A DNA stretch of 64,000 bases from Cricetomys ansorgei (GCA_026225945.1 JAMJFZ010001074.1:5650001-5714000); one strand, 5' to 3'. Shown: positions 11,040 to 22,898, counted from the first letter of the stretch. Numbers and translations: made by a program. Notes: generated by a model not told the origin, from the sequence alone.

Positions 11040-12290
11040 GCAGGATCTGTGTAACTTTTTTCATGGCTATGAGCAAATCCTCAACAGTATGAAACTGAAG
11101 AGACAAAGGGGATCCCTACTTCCAGGCTCTCAGAAGGCAGGGAAGGCATGGCAGTCAGAGGACCTGGTGACTTGGGAAGATGGTCCTGAAGCTGTTGGTT
11201 ACATGAGTTTGGAAGGCCTCTGCTGCATTCAGTTACCCACTTCCTCCTCCTGCTTCCACAGCCTCAGGGGTTTATGACCTCCCCAAGCAGTAGTGTCCCC
11301 CCTTCCACTCCCCCCCACCCCAAACCCAAGCATTCAGACATATGAGAAGGTGTGAGACCATTCACACCAAACCTTGAGAAGGACATTTTGACTTTAATAA
11401 AAGTAACCACCATAGTAGCAAAGAGGACAGACTCAGGAAGTCTGTGCTGACCTGGGATAGTGACATGAATAAGGACTAGTTAGAGAATGAACCTATGGGC
11501 TGACCCAAGGGTCTTCTCATTAGGATCCTAAAGTTCTCTGATAATTCTGACTACAGACCTCATATACTCTTAGTGTTTAATTCCTTTATCTTAAACTCAC
11601 GGATGGTCATGTAAAAGATGGTAGCCCTATCTGACACTGTGATGCTGCAATGAAATGGGCTTTCCCTTGTGTTACACGTGACATGCTTTTGGTCTTTTTG
11701 TGGGATGGTGGGGTGGCACATAGCAAGTGGGGAAGACAGACAAAGACAGACTAACGTTTAAGTTTATCAAAGCTTGCAGAAGATAATAGCACAGAAGTAT
11801 GCATAGATGTATGCACATGCTAATAAAATTCTTTATTTTCTATACCTTATCCACACTAACAAAACTTTTATTAAAAATCAGAAAAAATAAATTTAAAAAT
11901 AATCAAAGAATCATGCATAAAAATAGAAATATGAGTGCTAGAAAAAAAAAGAAAGAAACTAACAAAAAGCACATATTAAACCAAGAAACAATTAAGAGAA
12001 ATGAATCAAAACCAAGAAACGAGGAAACACACTCACTATTTAGAAGCCAAAGCAGATCAACAATGGGCACTTTTAGGAGATCAACAATATCAAAGTTTCC
12101 ATGAACCAAAGTCTAAGTCCGAGCACTCTGCAGCCAACCAAGCAAGGGCTTCGCTACAGTGTGAGGAAAAGCCCCAGAGCCAGTGCCTTATATGGGTGGG
12201 GTCTGCAACCCCTCACAATGCATCTCTGAGGTCACTAAAAAGAACGAATCAATCACAGCTATTCATGAACAAAAAAAAAATCATATTTCT
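11040..12290 (-). repeat. Tandem array unit 1 (~1.25 kb, diverged)
   Basis: This block aligns by eye, in order, with 12335-13450. Shared landmarks include 'ctcagaaggcagggaaggca' (unit 1) versus 'cagaggactgggaaggcac' (unit 2), 'gactttaataaaag' versus 'ggctttaataagag', 'gtcttaaactca'-type text, and near the far end 'aaagtctaagtccgagcac' versus 'aaagtctgagtccacatgc', then 'ccagtgccttatat' versus 'ccagtgctgtatat' and 'caatcacagct'. Read on the minus strand, the high-coordinate end resembles a promoter: a 'gattggtt' CCAAT-like box and a 'catataaggc' TATA-like box. The ORF in unit 2 is not intact here. The family is not recognised. Confidence 0.65.
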
Positions 12291-12567
12291 TTGCTTTCTG
12301 TCTCCAAACACCAAACTACTATTCTCATTGCCATGACTCGTCCCTGAGAAGTAGCAACATAAAGAGCACAGGTTTTACTTTGGCTGGGGCTTTCAGAGGA
12401 CTGGGAAGGCACGGCTGGGAAGGATTTGAGAAGATGGGTCTGAAGCAGTTGCCTACAAGGCGTTAGCAGATCCCATTGCCTGTAATGATCCAATTCCGCC
12501 TGGTGGGTTCTACCACCCTGGGGTTTCACAACCTCCCAAACAGCACCCCCAGCTGGAGTCCAAGAAT

Positions 12568-12831
12568 TCAGAGACACGTGATGGTGTGAAGTCTCTCACA
12601 TTCAAGCCTCAAGGAGGCTTGACATTCGGAGGGCGCTCTGGCTTTAATAAGAGCAGCAGTGAAAAGAATGGGCTCAGTCAGCTTTGGACCGATCTGGGTT
12701 AGAAACATGATTATTGACTCATTGACAGAGAACACACAAGCTTCTTCAAGGTCCTTTTCACTCAGATCCTCAAATTCTCTGTTGATTCTGACTGCCGCAG
12801 GCCTCTTCATCTCCACACTCACCATACTCAA
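12568..12831 (-). other. Unrecognised 87-codon ORF in tandem unit 2
   Basis: The frame is open on the minus strand for 87 codons. It begins MSMVSVEMKRPAAVR, has a charged stretch FEDLSEKDLEEA, and a more hydrophobic middle VNESIIMFLTQIG. I see no signal peptide, zinc-binding pattern or known domain. Unit 1 has homologous DNA here but its frame is broken, and no translated homologue is known to me. It may be an exon of a lineage-specific gene, a pseudogene exon or chance. The start codon is nominal, because the frame is also open upstream of it in the likely exon. Confidence 0.25.
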
Positions 12832-13349
12832 CTCCTTTGTCTTAAACTCATATTTATGGGCATGAAAAGGATGGTGGCCTGTCTGTTGACACTGTGGTAC
12901 CAGGAGGAAATGTGCTGGCCCTCAAGGTTCCCCACAGCATTTTGTCTGGTGAGTGGCACGGTGGCAGGCAAAGACTCTTAACATGATAGCGGAATTTATA
13001 ACCACAAGGAAGGGCTGAGGGAATTATTATTTTTTTTTACAGCTATTATATACTTACAAAAGTCTTAAGGTCAGGAAATAAGCCAATGTCAAAGATCGAT
13101 GCACAGAAAACATAAGAAAGTATGTTATAAAAAAATTAACTGAAGCACATACACATACTAAGCTATAAACAGTAAGGCACACCCAGGCACAGAAACCAAC
13201 CCACCAGTAAGCAAAATCACTAGGCTCAGATCAGTGGGGATCACGAATGCTCAGTTCCAAGGTTGGACATACCTAAAGTCTGAGTCCACATGCTCCATGG
13301 CCAACTTACAGCTTCACTGCACTGTAAGGACAAGGTCCTGGCCCAGCCA

Positions 13350-13440
13350 GTGCTGTATATAGCTGGGCTACTATCATTCTTCACAGTGGCTCCCTTGTGA
13401 GGTCAGAGGACCAATCACAGCTAGCCAAAACCCATTATGG
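13350..13440 (-). promoter_or_regulatory. Candidate promoter of tandem unit 2
   Basis: Read on the minus strand, a CCAAT-like 'gattggtc' near 13,412 precedes a TATA-like 'ctatataca' near 13,360 by a plausible distance. A similar pair occurs at the matching place of unit 1 (about 12,190-12,260). The pairing in both units is the main evidence; no transcript is known. Confidence 0.35.
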
Positions 13441-13519
13441 TTTTCAAGGTATTTCGGGTTTGTTGTTGTTGTTGTTTGTTTTGTTTTGTTTTTTCATGGC
13501 TCCTTCCAAATAGATGCCA

Positions 13520-13860
13520 CGGGTCAGTTAAGAGAGGCAAAGGATATTTTGGCTCAGGCTTTCAGAGGATCAGACACAGCATTAGTGGTGGGCTCAGCTG
13601 CCGGCCCTGCAGCAGGTGGTGAAGCAACTAGTTTCACTGCATTGATAATCTCCCAGGTCACCTCAGGTTCTGTTTCTTCCCAGCCAAGCCACAGACCCCA
13701 CGGTTCCTCCACCTCTCAGTGCAGGACATGTCACATTTAGACCCATACCAAAGATGTTTTCCACTAAATAATAATGAGCAATAGGAACAGTGATGGCAGA
13801 GACCCAGGAAGCTTTGTGCTTTTCTGGCTATGGAAACTGGCATTTTCCAGCTAGACTCTG
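13520..13860 (-). repeat. Tandem array unit 3 (partial)
   Basis: The block 'ggctcaggctttcagaggatc' region and the following 'tgaagcaactagtttcac' resemble the low-coordinate end of unit 2 ('ggctggggctttcagagga' and 'tgaagcagttgcctac' respectively). Similarity fades after about 13,740, so the third unit is truncated or strongly diverged. A T/G-rich tract (13,455-13,493) separates it from unit 2. Confidence 0.4.
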
Positions 13861-15714
13861 AACATAGGTTGCATCACCACCCTTAGGACTTATGCCCTGA
13901 AATTCTGTAACTGCATTTGATTCTTACAGCCTTACCATCTTAGCACTGAGGATATTCAAACCCTTTGGCTTTAAATTTCTTCTGGTTTAAAGGACTGTAG
14001 CCCCTTACTGATATCGAGAGGCTTTCCCAAGATGTGAAATCAACATTTGAAACCTCAGAGGAAGCAGCTTCATCAGAAGCTAAAACCCTCAACATCTGTC
14101 TCATCAGAAATCATAGAGCTCAAACACGGTGGTTGACATCACCAGAAACTTGCCAGCATAGAACCTGATCTGCATCTGTCCCTGCATGCAAACAAAATCA
14201 TAACTGTAGGAAGATCAGAAGAGTAACATGCAGAGAAAGACTTTCAGCCAAACATCAAAGGCACGCCATGTTCCCTCCCACTAAGAAGCTAAGCAGACAT
14301 TGGGAGGCTTAGAAGATTTTGATGATGGACCTTTTCCTCATCAGCAGCTTTGGAGCTCACCTTAGCAAGGACAGTGTCACAGTTTCTCCCTTGAGATATA
14401 AAATACCACGTTAGAGGTATTGGGACATTGTTGAGGTCTGTGAAGGGAAATCTTCTTCCTCCTTGCTAAAGAATGAAATCTGAGTTCTACTTCTGGTTGC
14501 AACCAGGGCATTCTAATCAGCCTTAAAGATTAGATCCTTACATATTATTGTGTCTCCTCTCTTAGGTGCTAATGTTAGTGGGGCTGTCAATGGCCTCATC
14601 AGAATACCATCCCTCATGAAAACTGATTCACTTGAAAACATGATAACACATGGGAAGAACAATTATCCCATTAATGTGATACTTGACTTACTCTCCCAGA
14701 AAGATCTTCCTCTGCAGAACTTCACTGCTAAGCCTGCCTATTTTCTGATCTCCAATTCAAAAGGAGCACAGCTTTTAACTTTTCCCTTTTTTTAAATCTT
14801 CAAATATCAGAGAATATCCTTGGTATGTTTGATCTGACATAATAAGCTTTCTCATTGTTTCTCTGAAACACAGACACAAGCACGCCTTGTCTATAGGAGC
14901 ATGCAGACCCCCATAGTTGACCGTTGGTCAAAAAGCATAACTGTCTGTCTTCCTCTTCTCTGTCTGCAGACAGCTGCTGGGAAATTACAGCTTGCCCACA
15001 CTCTTGTTAATGCTCTCACTCTGCTCCTCTAGTTTCTTTCTACATCTACGAGAAGTTCCTTCTTCCACAGGACTGAGAGAGTATGATAAGGTCCCCATTC
15101 CTTGGAAAAACTTTCTTAGCCTTAAGTCCTTAAATGGGTCATTTAATCCTACGAGCAGGAAAATTCCCTTCATGGATGCTGGCTGTCCTGAACACTCCAA
15201 AAAACGGTGTGAACCCTATGTCAATATGGAGGTCCGTATTGGGGTCTCTTATGTCTGCATAAGAGTTTACGTGGCTTCCTGCACAATTGTCCTTGTAACG
15301 ATGTGCAATGTTCCTCTTGACAGTGCATCATGGTCTTCTGTGATATATACTCTGCCAATGGGATAGGCTACCCTCTGTCTCATCAAATTCACTGTCCTGA
15401 AATCACCAAGACAGGGGAATGTAGGGAAAGCAAGAGCAAAAACCTTGGAGCACACTCAAGAGAGTAGATAGAACTGCCAGACAGGTGACAAAAATGGAAA
15501 CAGGATAGGACACTTGGGCAATGGTAAAAAAAATCTATGAGACCTTTTAATTAAGTTTTAATTAATACAATGGATTCCTATTCGTTCAGAAAAATGTGAG
15601 AACTCCTCCAGGATATAGAATCTATTGTTGTGCAATTTAAGTCTGTAATACTTTAAAGAACAACTGTCATACAATGTGTCTTAAATGTACACCAACTGGG
15701 TAGCCAACCCAAAG
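13861..15714. other. Unannotated stretch with weak ORFs
   Basis: No recognised gene or repeat. Frames at 14550-14795 (+, 81 codons) and 14992-15366 (+, 124 codons, hydrophobic start) have no identifiable domain. Parts could be further diverged array sequence. Confidence 0.4.
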
Positions 15715-15956
15715 GATCAGCCTTGAAATACACATACAAGCAACAATATACAGACTAGACTGTTAGATTTATGAATTTAGTAATCTATGTGTATTGCATA
15801 TACACTTATGTATGTAATAACTATTAATGAAAAAAAGAGGCTATGAATTTGAAAGGGACCAAGGAAGTCTATATGGGAGGATTTAAATGCAGGAAATAGA
15901 AAGGGAAAATGATGTAATTATAAGATATTCTCAAGAAATAAATTTTAAAAAAAAAA
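15715..15956 (+). mobile_element. LINE-1 3' end
   Basis: Typical rodent L1 3' UTR end: 'cacatacaagcaacaatat', a TATGTA-rich stretch, then 'gaggctatgaatttgaaag', 'atatgggaggatttaaatg' and 'ggaaaatgatgtaattata', closing with an A-rich tail. A short 5'-truncated insertion. Confidence 0.88.
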
Positions 15957-16240
15957 TCATGCTGCTGCAACTAGCTCCAGCTGTCTACTTCTGTGCCTTG
16001 AAATATTGTTTGTGTTCTATGCACACAAAGTGCATGTGTAAAAACTGTTCATGATTGTTCTATAAAGTCACAGAGAGGTGTGGAATTTGTTCATTTGTGT
16101 AACTTTAAGTTAATTCTAAATAAAAATTGTAAAGTCAAGACTATGTCTCTCATGAAACGAAGTTGAATAGCAAAGCACAGTAAACAATATGGACCACACA
16201 GGTAGAAACTGAATAACACAAAGGAAAGAGAAAAGACTAG

Positions 16241-16242
<2 letters not shown>

Positions 16243-16289
<47 letters not shown>
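16243..16289 (+). repeat. (CA)n microsatellite
   Basis: About 23 perfect CA units. The minus-strand frame with a valine/cysteine run across it is an artefact. Confidence 0.97.
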
Positions 16290-16293
<4 letters not shown>

Positions 16294-17290
16294 AAAAAAA
16301 CTAAGATGGGTCTTAGCATCAGGACTTTCCTCTGTAAGGAGTGTCCTGAGCCCTTCTTCTGAAAATGCTAATGAAAACTGCAGTTCATAGTGTAAGGTGA
16401 GGGGTTTAGAAAGACAAGGAAGATACAGGGGCAGATGCTGTCATTGTCGGGCCTGAGCCAGCTTCAGGATGCCAGTGATGGTCCCAGGTAGACTTGGAAT
16501 GAACATTTAGTATAAATTTTGTTACAAGAGACATGGTCCCTGCATGCACATATATGATCAATGTATTATGCTATTCTTTAAGAAAGCCTCTGTTTAACCT
16601 GAAAACAACCTGTGCTGTGTAGCAAGGCTATTGTTTTAAATAAATGTCATACAACTCATGCTTTATTAATTCAGTGTTTTCAGTGTTTTGTAGGAACACA
16701 GAGAAAGGGTGAAGTGGTCTTGCCTTCTTGTGTCTGGTTCAGATAAAATGGACACAGGGCTCTGTATCTTCCATGAGCAGAATAGTCTTTTCTAAGCTGA
16801 GACTAAGAGAGTTATGGAATCAACATGTCTACATAAGGATTTCTTCCAGTTCTTAGGAGATGGCAGGAGGATTCTGCATGGCAGGCAGTGAAGTCCATGT
16901 CTCACCTGCCCCAGGTTTAGCAGATTGCCCCACTCCATTTGAAACAAGGCTTCCTAGGAATGAGGACTGGAGACACTGGAGACACTGAAATGATACCTGT
17001 TGCTATGTGTTTTCTGTGGCTTTCCTGGTTTTTGTAGATGACATGGACCCACGTGCTTTGAATGTTTCTGTTTCCTTAGGGAACTGATAGACTGTGTACA
17101 CATCTATGTTTCTGATCATTTGTTAGATTTTTGCATAAAGCATGGATCCTCAGTTCTAATCACATGAAAAAAAAGGGATTATGATACCAAGCAGAGGAAC
17201 CCTATATGTGACTACTGAGAACATGGACCTAGGGAGCTGTATCCACAGTTCTATGCTGAAAAGTTGCTAGAATCTTTCCAGACATGATTC
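16290..17290. other. Unannotated stretch
   Basis: No gene or repeat recognised. Composition is ordinary for the window. Confidence 0.5.
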
Positions 17291-17294
17291 AGGG

Positions 17295-17640
17295 TGTGTG
17301 TGTGTGTGTGTGTGTGTGCTTTTTTCTGTGTGTCAGATGCACTTGTGTCTGTATGTATACATACATTTATTTGGTGTATTGCATGTGGGAACCACGGGAA
17401 ATTTTCAGCGTTTGTTCCTCAGGCACGATCATCTTGTTTTTTGAGACAGTGTTTCTTTCCATTTTAACAAAGTATCAGCATTTGGGCTAGGCTGGCTGGC
17501 TGGACTGTGAGACTCAGGAATTAGAGATCTCTACCTTGCCAGTGGTGAGATTCCAACCATACCCACAGTTTGTTAAAGGAGGGGAGATAGAAGTCAGGGC
17601 CTCGTGCTATGTTACCAGGCAGTGTAGAGACAAGGCACCA
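17295..17640 (-). mobile_element. B4/RSINE1-type SINE with (GT)n tail
   Basis: A (GT)n run (17295-17318) leads into reversed B4-type text: 'gttcctcaggcacgatcat', 'tttttgagacagtgtttct', 'ggctaggctggctggctgg', 'gatagaagtcagggcctcg' and 'taccaggcagtgtagagac'. The tRNA/ID-like head ends in a C-rich stretch (17639-17680). Confidence 0.78.
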
Positions 17641-19464
17641 CCCCACCCCCACTCCCCCACCCCACTCCACCCCAACCCTGTTGCTCTGATGTCTTCCTGT
17701 ATCTCCCAGTTTCCTGAAGTGGATCTGTGCAGACCACTGGACAGCTGAAGCAAGGACATCTGAACTGAGGCACCCTCTCTTGCCTCTGGCTGTCTTATTG
17801 ACCTGTAAATATTTTCCTCTATGGTTGGTAGCTTAATATCCCTTGGGTTCTCCTTTTCATTTGCTCCTCTCAGAAAATGTTAGTTTTGTTCCCACCAATC
17901 AAAGCCTCATACCTCGTAGTCAGAGAACCTTCTGGAACCCCTTCCCACACCACTCACATTAATGTTGTTAAGAAGGCAATACCCAGGCTCCTGTGTTAAT
18001 TGACAACACAAGTGTCTATTGGTACAGTTGGCTTGGTTATAAAAGTCAATAATCATTGATTTGCGCATTGTTGCCAAAAGGTAGCAGTTTCCTGGTGATT
18101 GCCTAATTCTGCTACTGTCTCCACTAGGGCCTGTTAATGCATGGAGTTGGCCCCAGCACAGAGCTGGCTAGTCTACTGCAGAGAAGAAGCCCTTTGCCTC
18201 AGCAGTTCAGGTTGTGTCATAGCATAAAAGGAGGAAAGAAAGGGGAAGATTTACATTCATAACTGTGTGCTGTACTGGCCAGGTCCACTATCTGAAATTC
18301 TCAGTCAATACTGTCTGGCTCCTGATCAGTCATCTAGAGAGTTTGGGGCTGCTCCAAGGAATACCTGTGTGCTGATAGAGGGCTTAGTATAGTGCAATCT
18401 TCCTATTTTTCATCTCAGGGACATGAGGCTGATAACTTAATTGGATGCCGTTAATGCAATCACATGTGGAAACAAAAATTGTGCAAATCTTAGGCTCTCT
18501 TTCTTGGGCCAGTGAAACACACACTCCCAGTAAAACGTTAAGAAATGATGTAAATGCTTCCATGGAATTGCAAAAGGGCTGCAGCAGTGCCTAGGATCCA
18601 GAAAGAGAAAGGAAAGGATTAAAACTGAGGCCCCTGGGCTCCCAGGGCAGAGGCTACTCTAAACAGCTCTCTGCATTTGCAGCCTTGGAGAACATTCTGA
18701 CTTTCCTGGGTCATCAAGAAATATCCGAGACAGGGAATTGGATACTGATGCTGCGACATGCTTGGATCCAGGCTCACCAACAGTGAAGAACTGGGTATCC
18801 TTGTGGACATGCTGCAAACATGACATTCTGTCGCATAGAAGACATAGGTCCCCTGACCAAAGAAAGTGCGTGCCATGGGAAAGAGTATGCAGGGTTACAA
18901 AATCCTGACTGAGAGGTCAGTGCTCCACTATTTCTATTCACCTGGGATTGGAAACCACAAGTTTCTTTCAAGGAGAAGAGATGGGTCAAAGTAACGACCA
19001 AGAGAGCATTTAATAAAATAGAGGAATTTTCCCTGTCAGGCCTGAGAAATCTTGTTCCAGTTATGGAGACAGTAACGCTGCACCAGTTTCATGGAAACTC
19101 ATCTCAAGTGTCAACATCAAACCAGAAATGAACCTGTAGGGTCCAGAGCACTGAGGTATTATGGGAAAGGCTCCCCCACAAAGCTAAGAGCTGCTGCCAT
19201 GTGGCGCTCCCACCGAGGTAGCTGAGAATTTGCCCTGCTGTTCTTCAAAAATTTGAGCCACATGCTTCCTTTTCAGCAGACATATCTGATGAGACGAAAA
19301 TTAAATTCAACCCTAGTTATGCATGGGCCTTTCCTGTGAATGCTGCTGGACAAATAATGATTATTGCAGCTTTAGAAATAGATTCCACACATAAGAACAA
19401 TCATTTCTGAAAGATGAAATGTTAATCAATAGGTTTCTCTGTTTCTTCATCTTCATCCTTCCCG

Positions 19465-19465
<1 letters not shown>
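17641..19465. other. Unannotated stretch
   Basis: A C-rich start (17640-17680) is followed by apparently unique sequence. Frames near 18619-19001 (minus) have no recognisable domain. Confidence 0.5.
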
Positions 19466-19497
<32 letters not shown>

Positions 19498-19665
19498 GTG
19501 TACATGTGTATGGGTTCACATGTGTGTTCTGGAGCACTTGATGTGTTTGCTCTTGCGTGAGAATGAAGGGCTCTCAAGTGTCATACTTAATCTTGTTTTC
19601 TGAGATGCTCGCCTTGAAGCTTGAGGCTGGATACTCCATACTGGTCAGCTGGAGCTAAGAATTTA
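19466..19665 (-). mobile_element. (GT)n with B4-like SINE fragment
   Basis: A (GT)15 tract is followed by 'cttgttttctgagatgctc' and 'gctggatactccatactgg', which resemble the reversed B1-like part of a B4 SINE. It is truncated and diverged. Confidence 0.5.
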
Positions 19666-19689
19666 ATAGTGATTAAGAAGACTTCAGCA

Positions 19690-20290
19690 TCACTGAGGTG
19701 AAATCTTCTACAAACTGATTTTTGAGAACACAGAGAAGCTGTGTTCTAGTGGTGGCCAAGGTTGTATCTTGTGTTAGCAGCCAGACTTGGTAATGTGTAA
19801 GAGTCACCAGGTAGTACTGGCTTTGAAGGCATGAAGGGATCATGGAGATGATCCAGCTGAGGCTGGGCACTACAAGAGGCCAGGAAAGGCCATTGGTGAA
19901 GATGGCAGTTGAAGGCCCAGGAATGGAGGGGCCATTCAGAGAAGTTGTGAATTGGCACCATGAAGAGAGCCTGTGAAAGGCTGTTGGTGAAAGTTCAGCC
20001 CGGTTGCAGCAATAGACCCCAACATTTTGGAGATGTCAGTACTATGGGTTGATCACCAAGATCAGCAGCAGTAGTGGAGTGGAGCTAACTAGAGCCGAGA
20101 AGACAAGCTGTGTGTGCTGCAAAGGCTACCTTCTTCAGTGACCAAAACCCTTTGGAAGATTCCAGAAGATTGTGAGTGAATTCCATGCATTGGATATTGA
20201 ATTATTTATACTGTTGGAGTTTGGTTTTACTTTGATTTGATTGTGACTATGCCCTGATCCTTCCCTCTTGAAGTAAGAAAGTATTTAATT
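19690..20290 (+). mobile_element. MaLR-like internal sequence fragment
   Basis: The text follows internal (non-LTR) sequence of a rodent nonautonomous LTR element: 'agagaagctgtgttctagt', 'ggagatgatccagctgagg', 'gaagatggcagttgaagg', 'ggagatgtcagtactatgg', 'ctgttggagtttggtttta' and 'tttgatttgattgtgact'. These elements encode no protein. An LTR of the matching type lies downstream at 20656-20997, after an unrelated stretch. Confidence 0.6.
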
Positions 20291-20584
20291 CAAGTTTAAT
20301 TTTTCTGGACATATTGCCCTACATCTTCTAATTAATTTTATGAGTTGTTCATTTATTCCTGACAAAAGTTATATATTTTTTTTCTCCAACTATATATTTT
20401 ATATATTTATTCATTATGTCTTTTGAGGTTGTTTTTCCTTTTGTGTTTAATATTTTCTTATCTATTTAAGATTTCTTTGGATGTGCCATGATCATAGAAA
20501 CTGCACTCCTCTTCTGCTCTAATCAATGAATCAGCCAATCTTCCTACATTCCTCCATATTGCACATTTAGCTCAACAAACTATC

Positions 20585-20655
20585 TTGAGTTTGCTTTTGG
20601 AATATAGTATGAGGTTGGAGTCAAGGTCCTTTCTTTTTTAATAGATAACTATCTA
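20585..20655 (-). mobile_element. Short LINE-1 ORF2 fragment, antisense
   Basis: The + strand 'tttgcttttggaatatagta' and 'gaggttggagtcaaggtcc' resemble the complement of L1 ORF2. Short and old; weak call. Confidence 0.35.
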
Positions 20656-20997
20656 TGGTAGTTATTTATCAACTTCACAAAATCTAGACTCACTCAGGAG
20701 ATACCACTGGGCCTTTGGGGATACTGTTTATTGCTTTATCTGAGGTGGGAACCATCCCCTGGCTGGGATCCTGGACTGTGTCAGTGGAGAAAGGGGTCTG
20801 AGCAGCAACAGTCATCATCCTCTGCTTTCTGATTGTGGGTGTGATGTGAGCAGAAACTTCAAGGTCCTGATGCCCTGACTTCCGTGCCGCAATAGACACT
20901 AGCCTTGAACTATAAGACAGAATAAACCTTTTCTCTTTTCGGTTGGTTTTTGTCATAGAATTTTATCACAGCAACAGGAAATGAAACTAAGACACTA
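20656..20997 (+). mobile_element. MaLR-type LTR
   Basis: Begins with a diverged 'tatcaacttcacaaaatct' and contains 'tggctgggatcctggactg', 'tgtgggtgtgatgtgagc', 'agacagaataaacctttt' (AATAAA poly(A) signal) and ends 'ggaaatgaaactaagaca'. The shared ...TAAGACA end is typical of MaLR LTRs. Confidence 0.7.
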
Positions 20998-21370
20998 TCC
21001 CAAAATACCATTTAACGAGAAGATACAATATCTTTCCTGCACACACAGTGATGTTCAGAAATCAGCTGAGCATATATACAGTGGCCAGCTTCAGCATTCC
21101 GTGACTTTGTAGTTCATCCTAACCAAAGCAATACTGCGTTACTTGTGTGTCATCTTATTCTAGACAGTATTTTCTTTACAGCTATAATGTTAGTCCTTTT
21201 AAATAAGGAATTGTGTGATATTTCTAAGTGTGGGGAATGTGTATGAGTGTAATTACTTTACAAAGCTATGTAAATTTTTATTTCTAATTATATATCAATT
21301 TATTTTATATTTTTCTAGTTATTTTAACCTAGGCATAAGAATACAAAATCTATAAATAATAGTGGGATTC
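20998..21370. other. Unannotated AT-rich stretch
   Basis: AT-rich sequence with no recognised feature. Confidence 0.5.
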
Positions 21371-21374
21371 TACA

Positions 21375-21590
21375 TAGTGCTTTGATATATGTATACAACT
21401 ACCTAATGTTTAAGTCAGGTTGAACTTATTTATGACCTGAAACCTTTGTTTCAGGTTTTTAAAAAAAAAAAAAAATTTAAAACTTTCTGCTCTTCTAGCT
21501 TTTTGAAATGTACAGTACATTATTGATTCATAGCTGTACTGACTGTGATGAACTACCAAATCACATGATTTTATTGTACCTAATGAAATA
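21375..21590 (-). mobile_element. Old LINE-1 3' region, antisense
   Basis: The + strand 'tgatatatgtatacaacta' and 'ttgaaatgtacagtacatt' followed by 'attgattcatagctgtact' resemble the reverse complement of old mammalian L1 3' UTRs. An A13 run interrupts it near 21460. Confidence 0.5.
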
Positions 21591-22229
21591 GCATATAAGA
21601 AGAAAGTAACTCCTATGTGTAAGAAAATAATATAACACAGTCATACGTTGAGATCAGCAGTGTTATATACTTCCTAACACAACATTAATGTGCTTTACAA
21701 GGCAACTTTTTTTTCTGACTAGTTGGTGAACATTCAGTGACTTGTCCCATAAAAAAAAAATCTTGCCATACTCTGTCAAAAAAAAAAAAACTAGCTACAT
21801 AATTAATTATGTGTGAAACCTTGATGGAATAGATTTATTTTGCAACAATTTTGGTAATATTGTACGGCATTAATGATTCCATGTTCTACCTAGTGATCTG
21901 TCTATTATAATAATAAAATAAGATAAAATTCATTGGCTCTATCATTACGTAAAAGACATCCAGCCTGAAACAGCACTGTTTAATGAGTTTGGAATTAGAA
22001 AATTGAATCGATTATTTTTAGACAAGATCGGGCATGCTCAGCGTAGTATAGTCATAGACCAAATCAATTCTTTAATAAATCAGGAAAGCAAGCTTGTTTA
22101 GGCAAAAGGGTGAGAGTAAGGGAAGGGGAACTGTATTAACTTGTCTGATTGCTTATAATCTTATATTTACTAAAATGTCAATTGCTCAATTTAATTTTGG
22201 GAGCTGAGCCAGTTTTAACTTGCCTTGTG
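21591..22229. other. Unannotated AT-rich stretch
   Basis: No gene or clear repeat. Two poly(A) runs lie at about 21750-21790. Confidence 0.5.
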
Positions 22230-22335
22230 ATTTTTTTAAATTGCCATAAAATATTATACATATTTATAGAATATCATGTGATGATTCAACACATGTATAT
22301 ATTGGGTAATGAAATATAGGCAAAAACATCAGTAA
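22230..22335 (-). mobile_element. Old LINE-1 3' fragment, antisense
   Basis: The + strand 'attatacatatttatagaa' and 'tcatgtgatgattcaacac' then 'atgtatatattgggtaatg' match the same antisense L1 3' UTR text as at 21375-21590, so both may come from one disrupted old element. Confidence 0.5.
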
Positions 22336-22337
22336 GA

Positions 22338-22530
22338 CATGATATGACATACCTGTAATCCCAGTACGTGGGAAACTGAGGCAGAAGAATTACAGGTTCT
22401 CAATGAGTCCCATGCTCTACCTAGTGTTGTATCTGGAGTATACTTGCTTTAGGAAACAAGGAGATTGACAATTCATAGCCAGCTTAGACTACATAGAAAG
22501 ACTCAGTCCCAAAAGAAACAAATAAAGGTA
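22338..22530 (+). mobile_element. B1-related SINE, diverged
   Basis: 'cctgtaatcccagtacgtg', 'aactgaggcagaagaat' and, after an unrelated ~75-base middle, 'catagccagcttagactac' and 'agactcagtcccaaaag' match the two ends of a 7SL-derived SINE, suggesting a small internal insertion or a B1/B4 relative. Confidence 0.6.
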
Positions 22531-22898
22531 AATAAATCATTGCCTGTAATTTTAAAGGCAAATTAATAGTCTGACACAAGTTGCCTAGAACACATACTCA
22601 GAGAAGTAAGTACAAATGTTTTTTATGGACTTTACTCTGAAGCAACACCCCCATGGAAGGGAGAAGCAGAATTAGGCAGGGGGTACACTTCTTATACATA
22701 GATCTCTATCATCCCTTATAAACACTCTACACCTAAGGTAGTACTTCAGAGATGCCTTGAATTAACGGTAGGATCTGAATTTACATACTGACCAGGGGTT
22801 AGACATGGAATGCCCTAGTAAGGGGTTACAACTGCAGCCAGGGATGTTTCATTGGTTGAGGGCGATTGCAAGGGACATTCATGTTTAAGAATACTTAG
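22531..22898. other. Unannotated stretch
   Basis: No confident call. 'gtttcattggttgagggcg' near 22848 has a CCAAT-like core and the block could be a degraded LTR, but no LTR boundaries are visible. Confidence 0.4.

Larger units (their letters stand above)
12335..13450 (-). repeat. Tandem array unit 2 (~1.1 kb)
   Basis: The best-preserved copy of the tandem unit. On the minus strand the high end has 'gattggtcctctgacctc' (CCAAT-like) and, about 60 bases on, 'agctatatacagcactgg' (TATA-like), followed by 'gactttaggtatgt', which could be a splice donor. Lower down lies an 87-codon minus-strand frame (12568-12831). This looks like a duplicated small gene or pseudogene transcribed from the minus strand, but I do not recognise the product. 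Confidence 0.65.

Noticed and set aside
14992..15366. 124-codon + strand frame with hydrophobic start
   Set aside because: No domain, no homologue recognised and no supporting splice or promoter signals. Kept only as part of an unannotated stretch.
22531..22898. Possible degraded LTR with a CCAAT-like box
   Set aside because: No TG/CA boundaries, TATA box or poly(A) signal could be placed.
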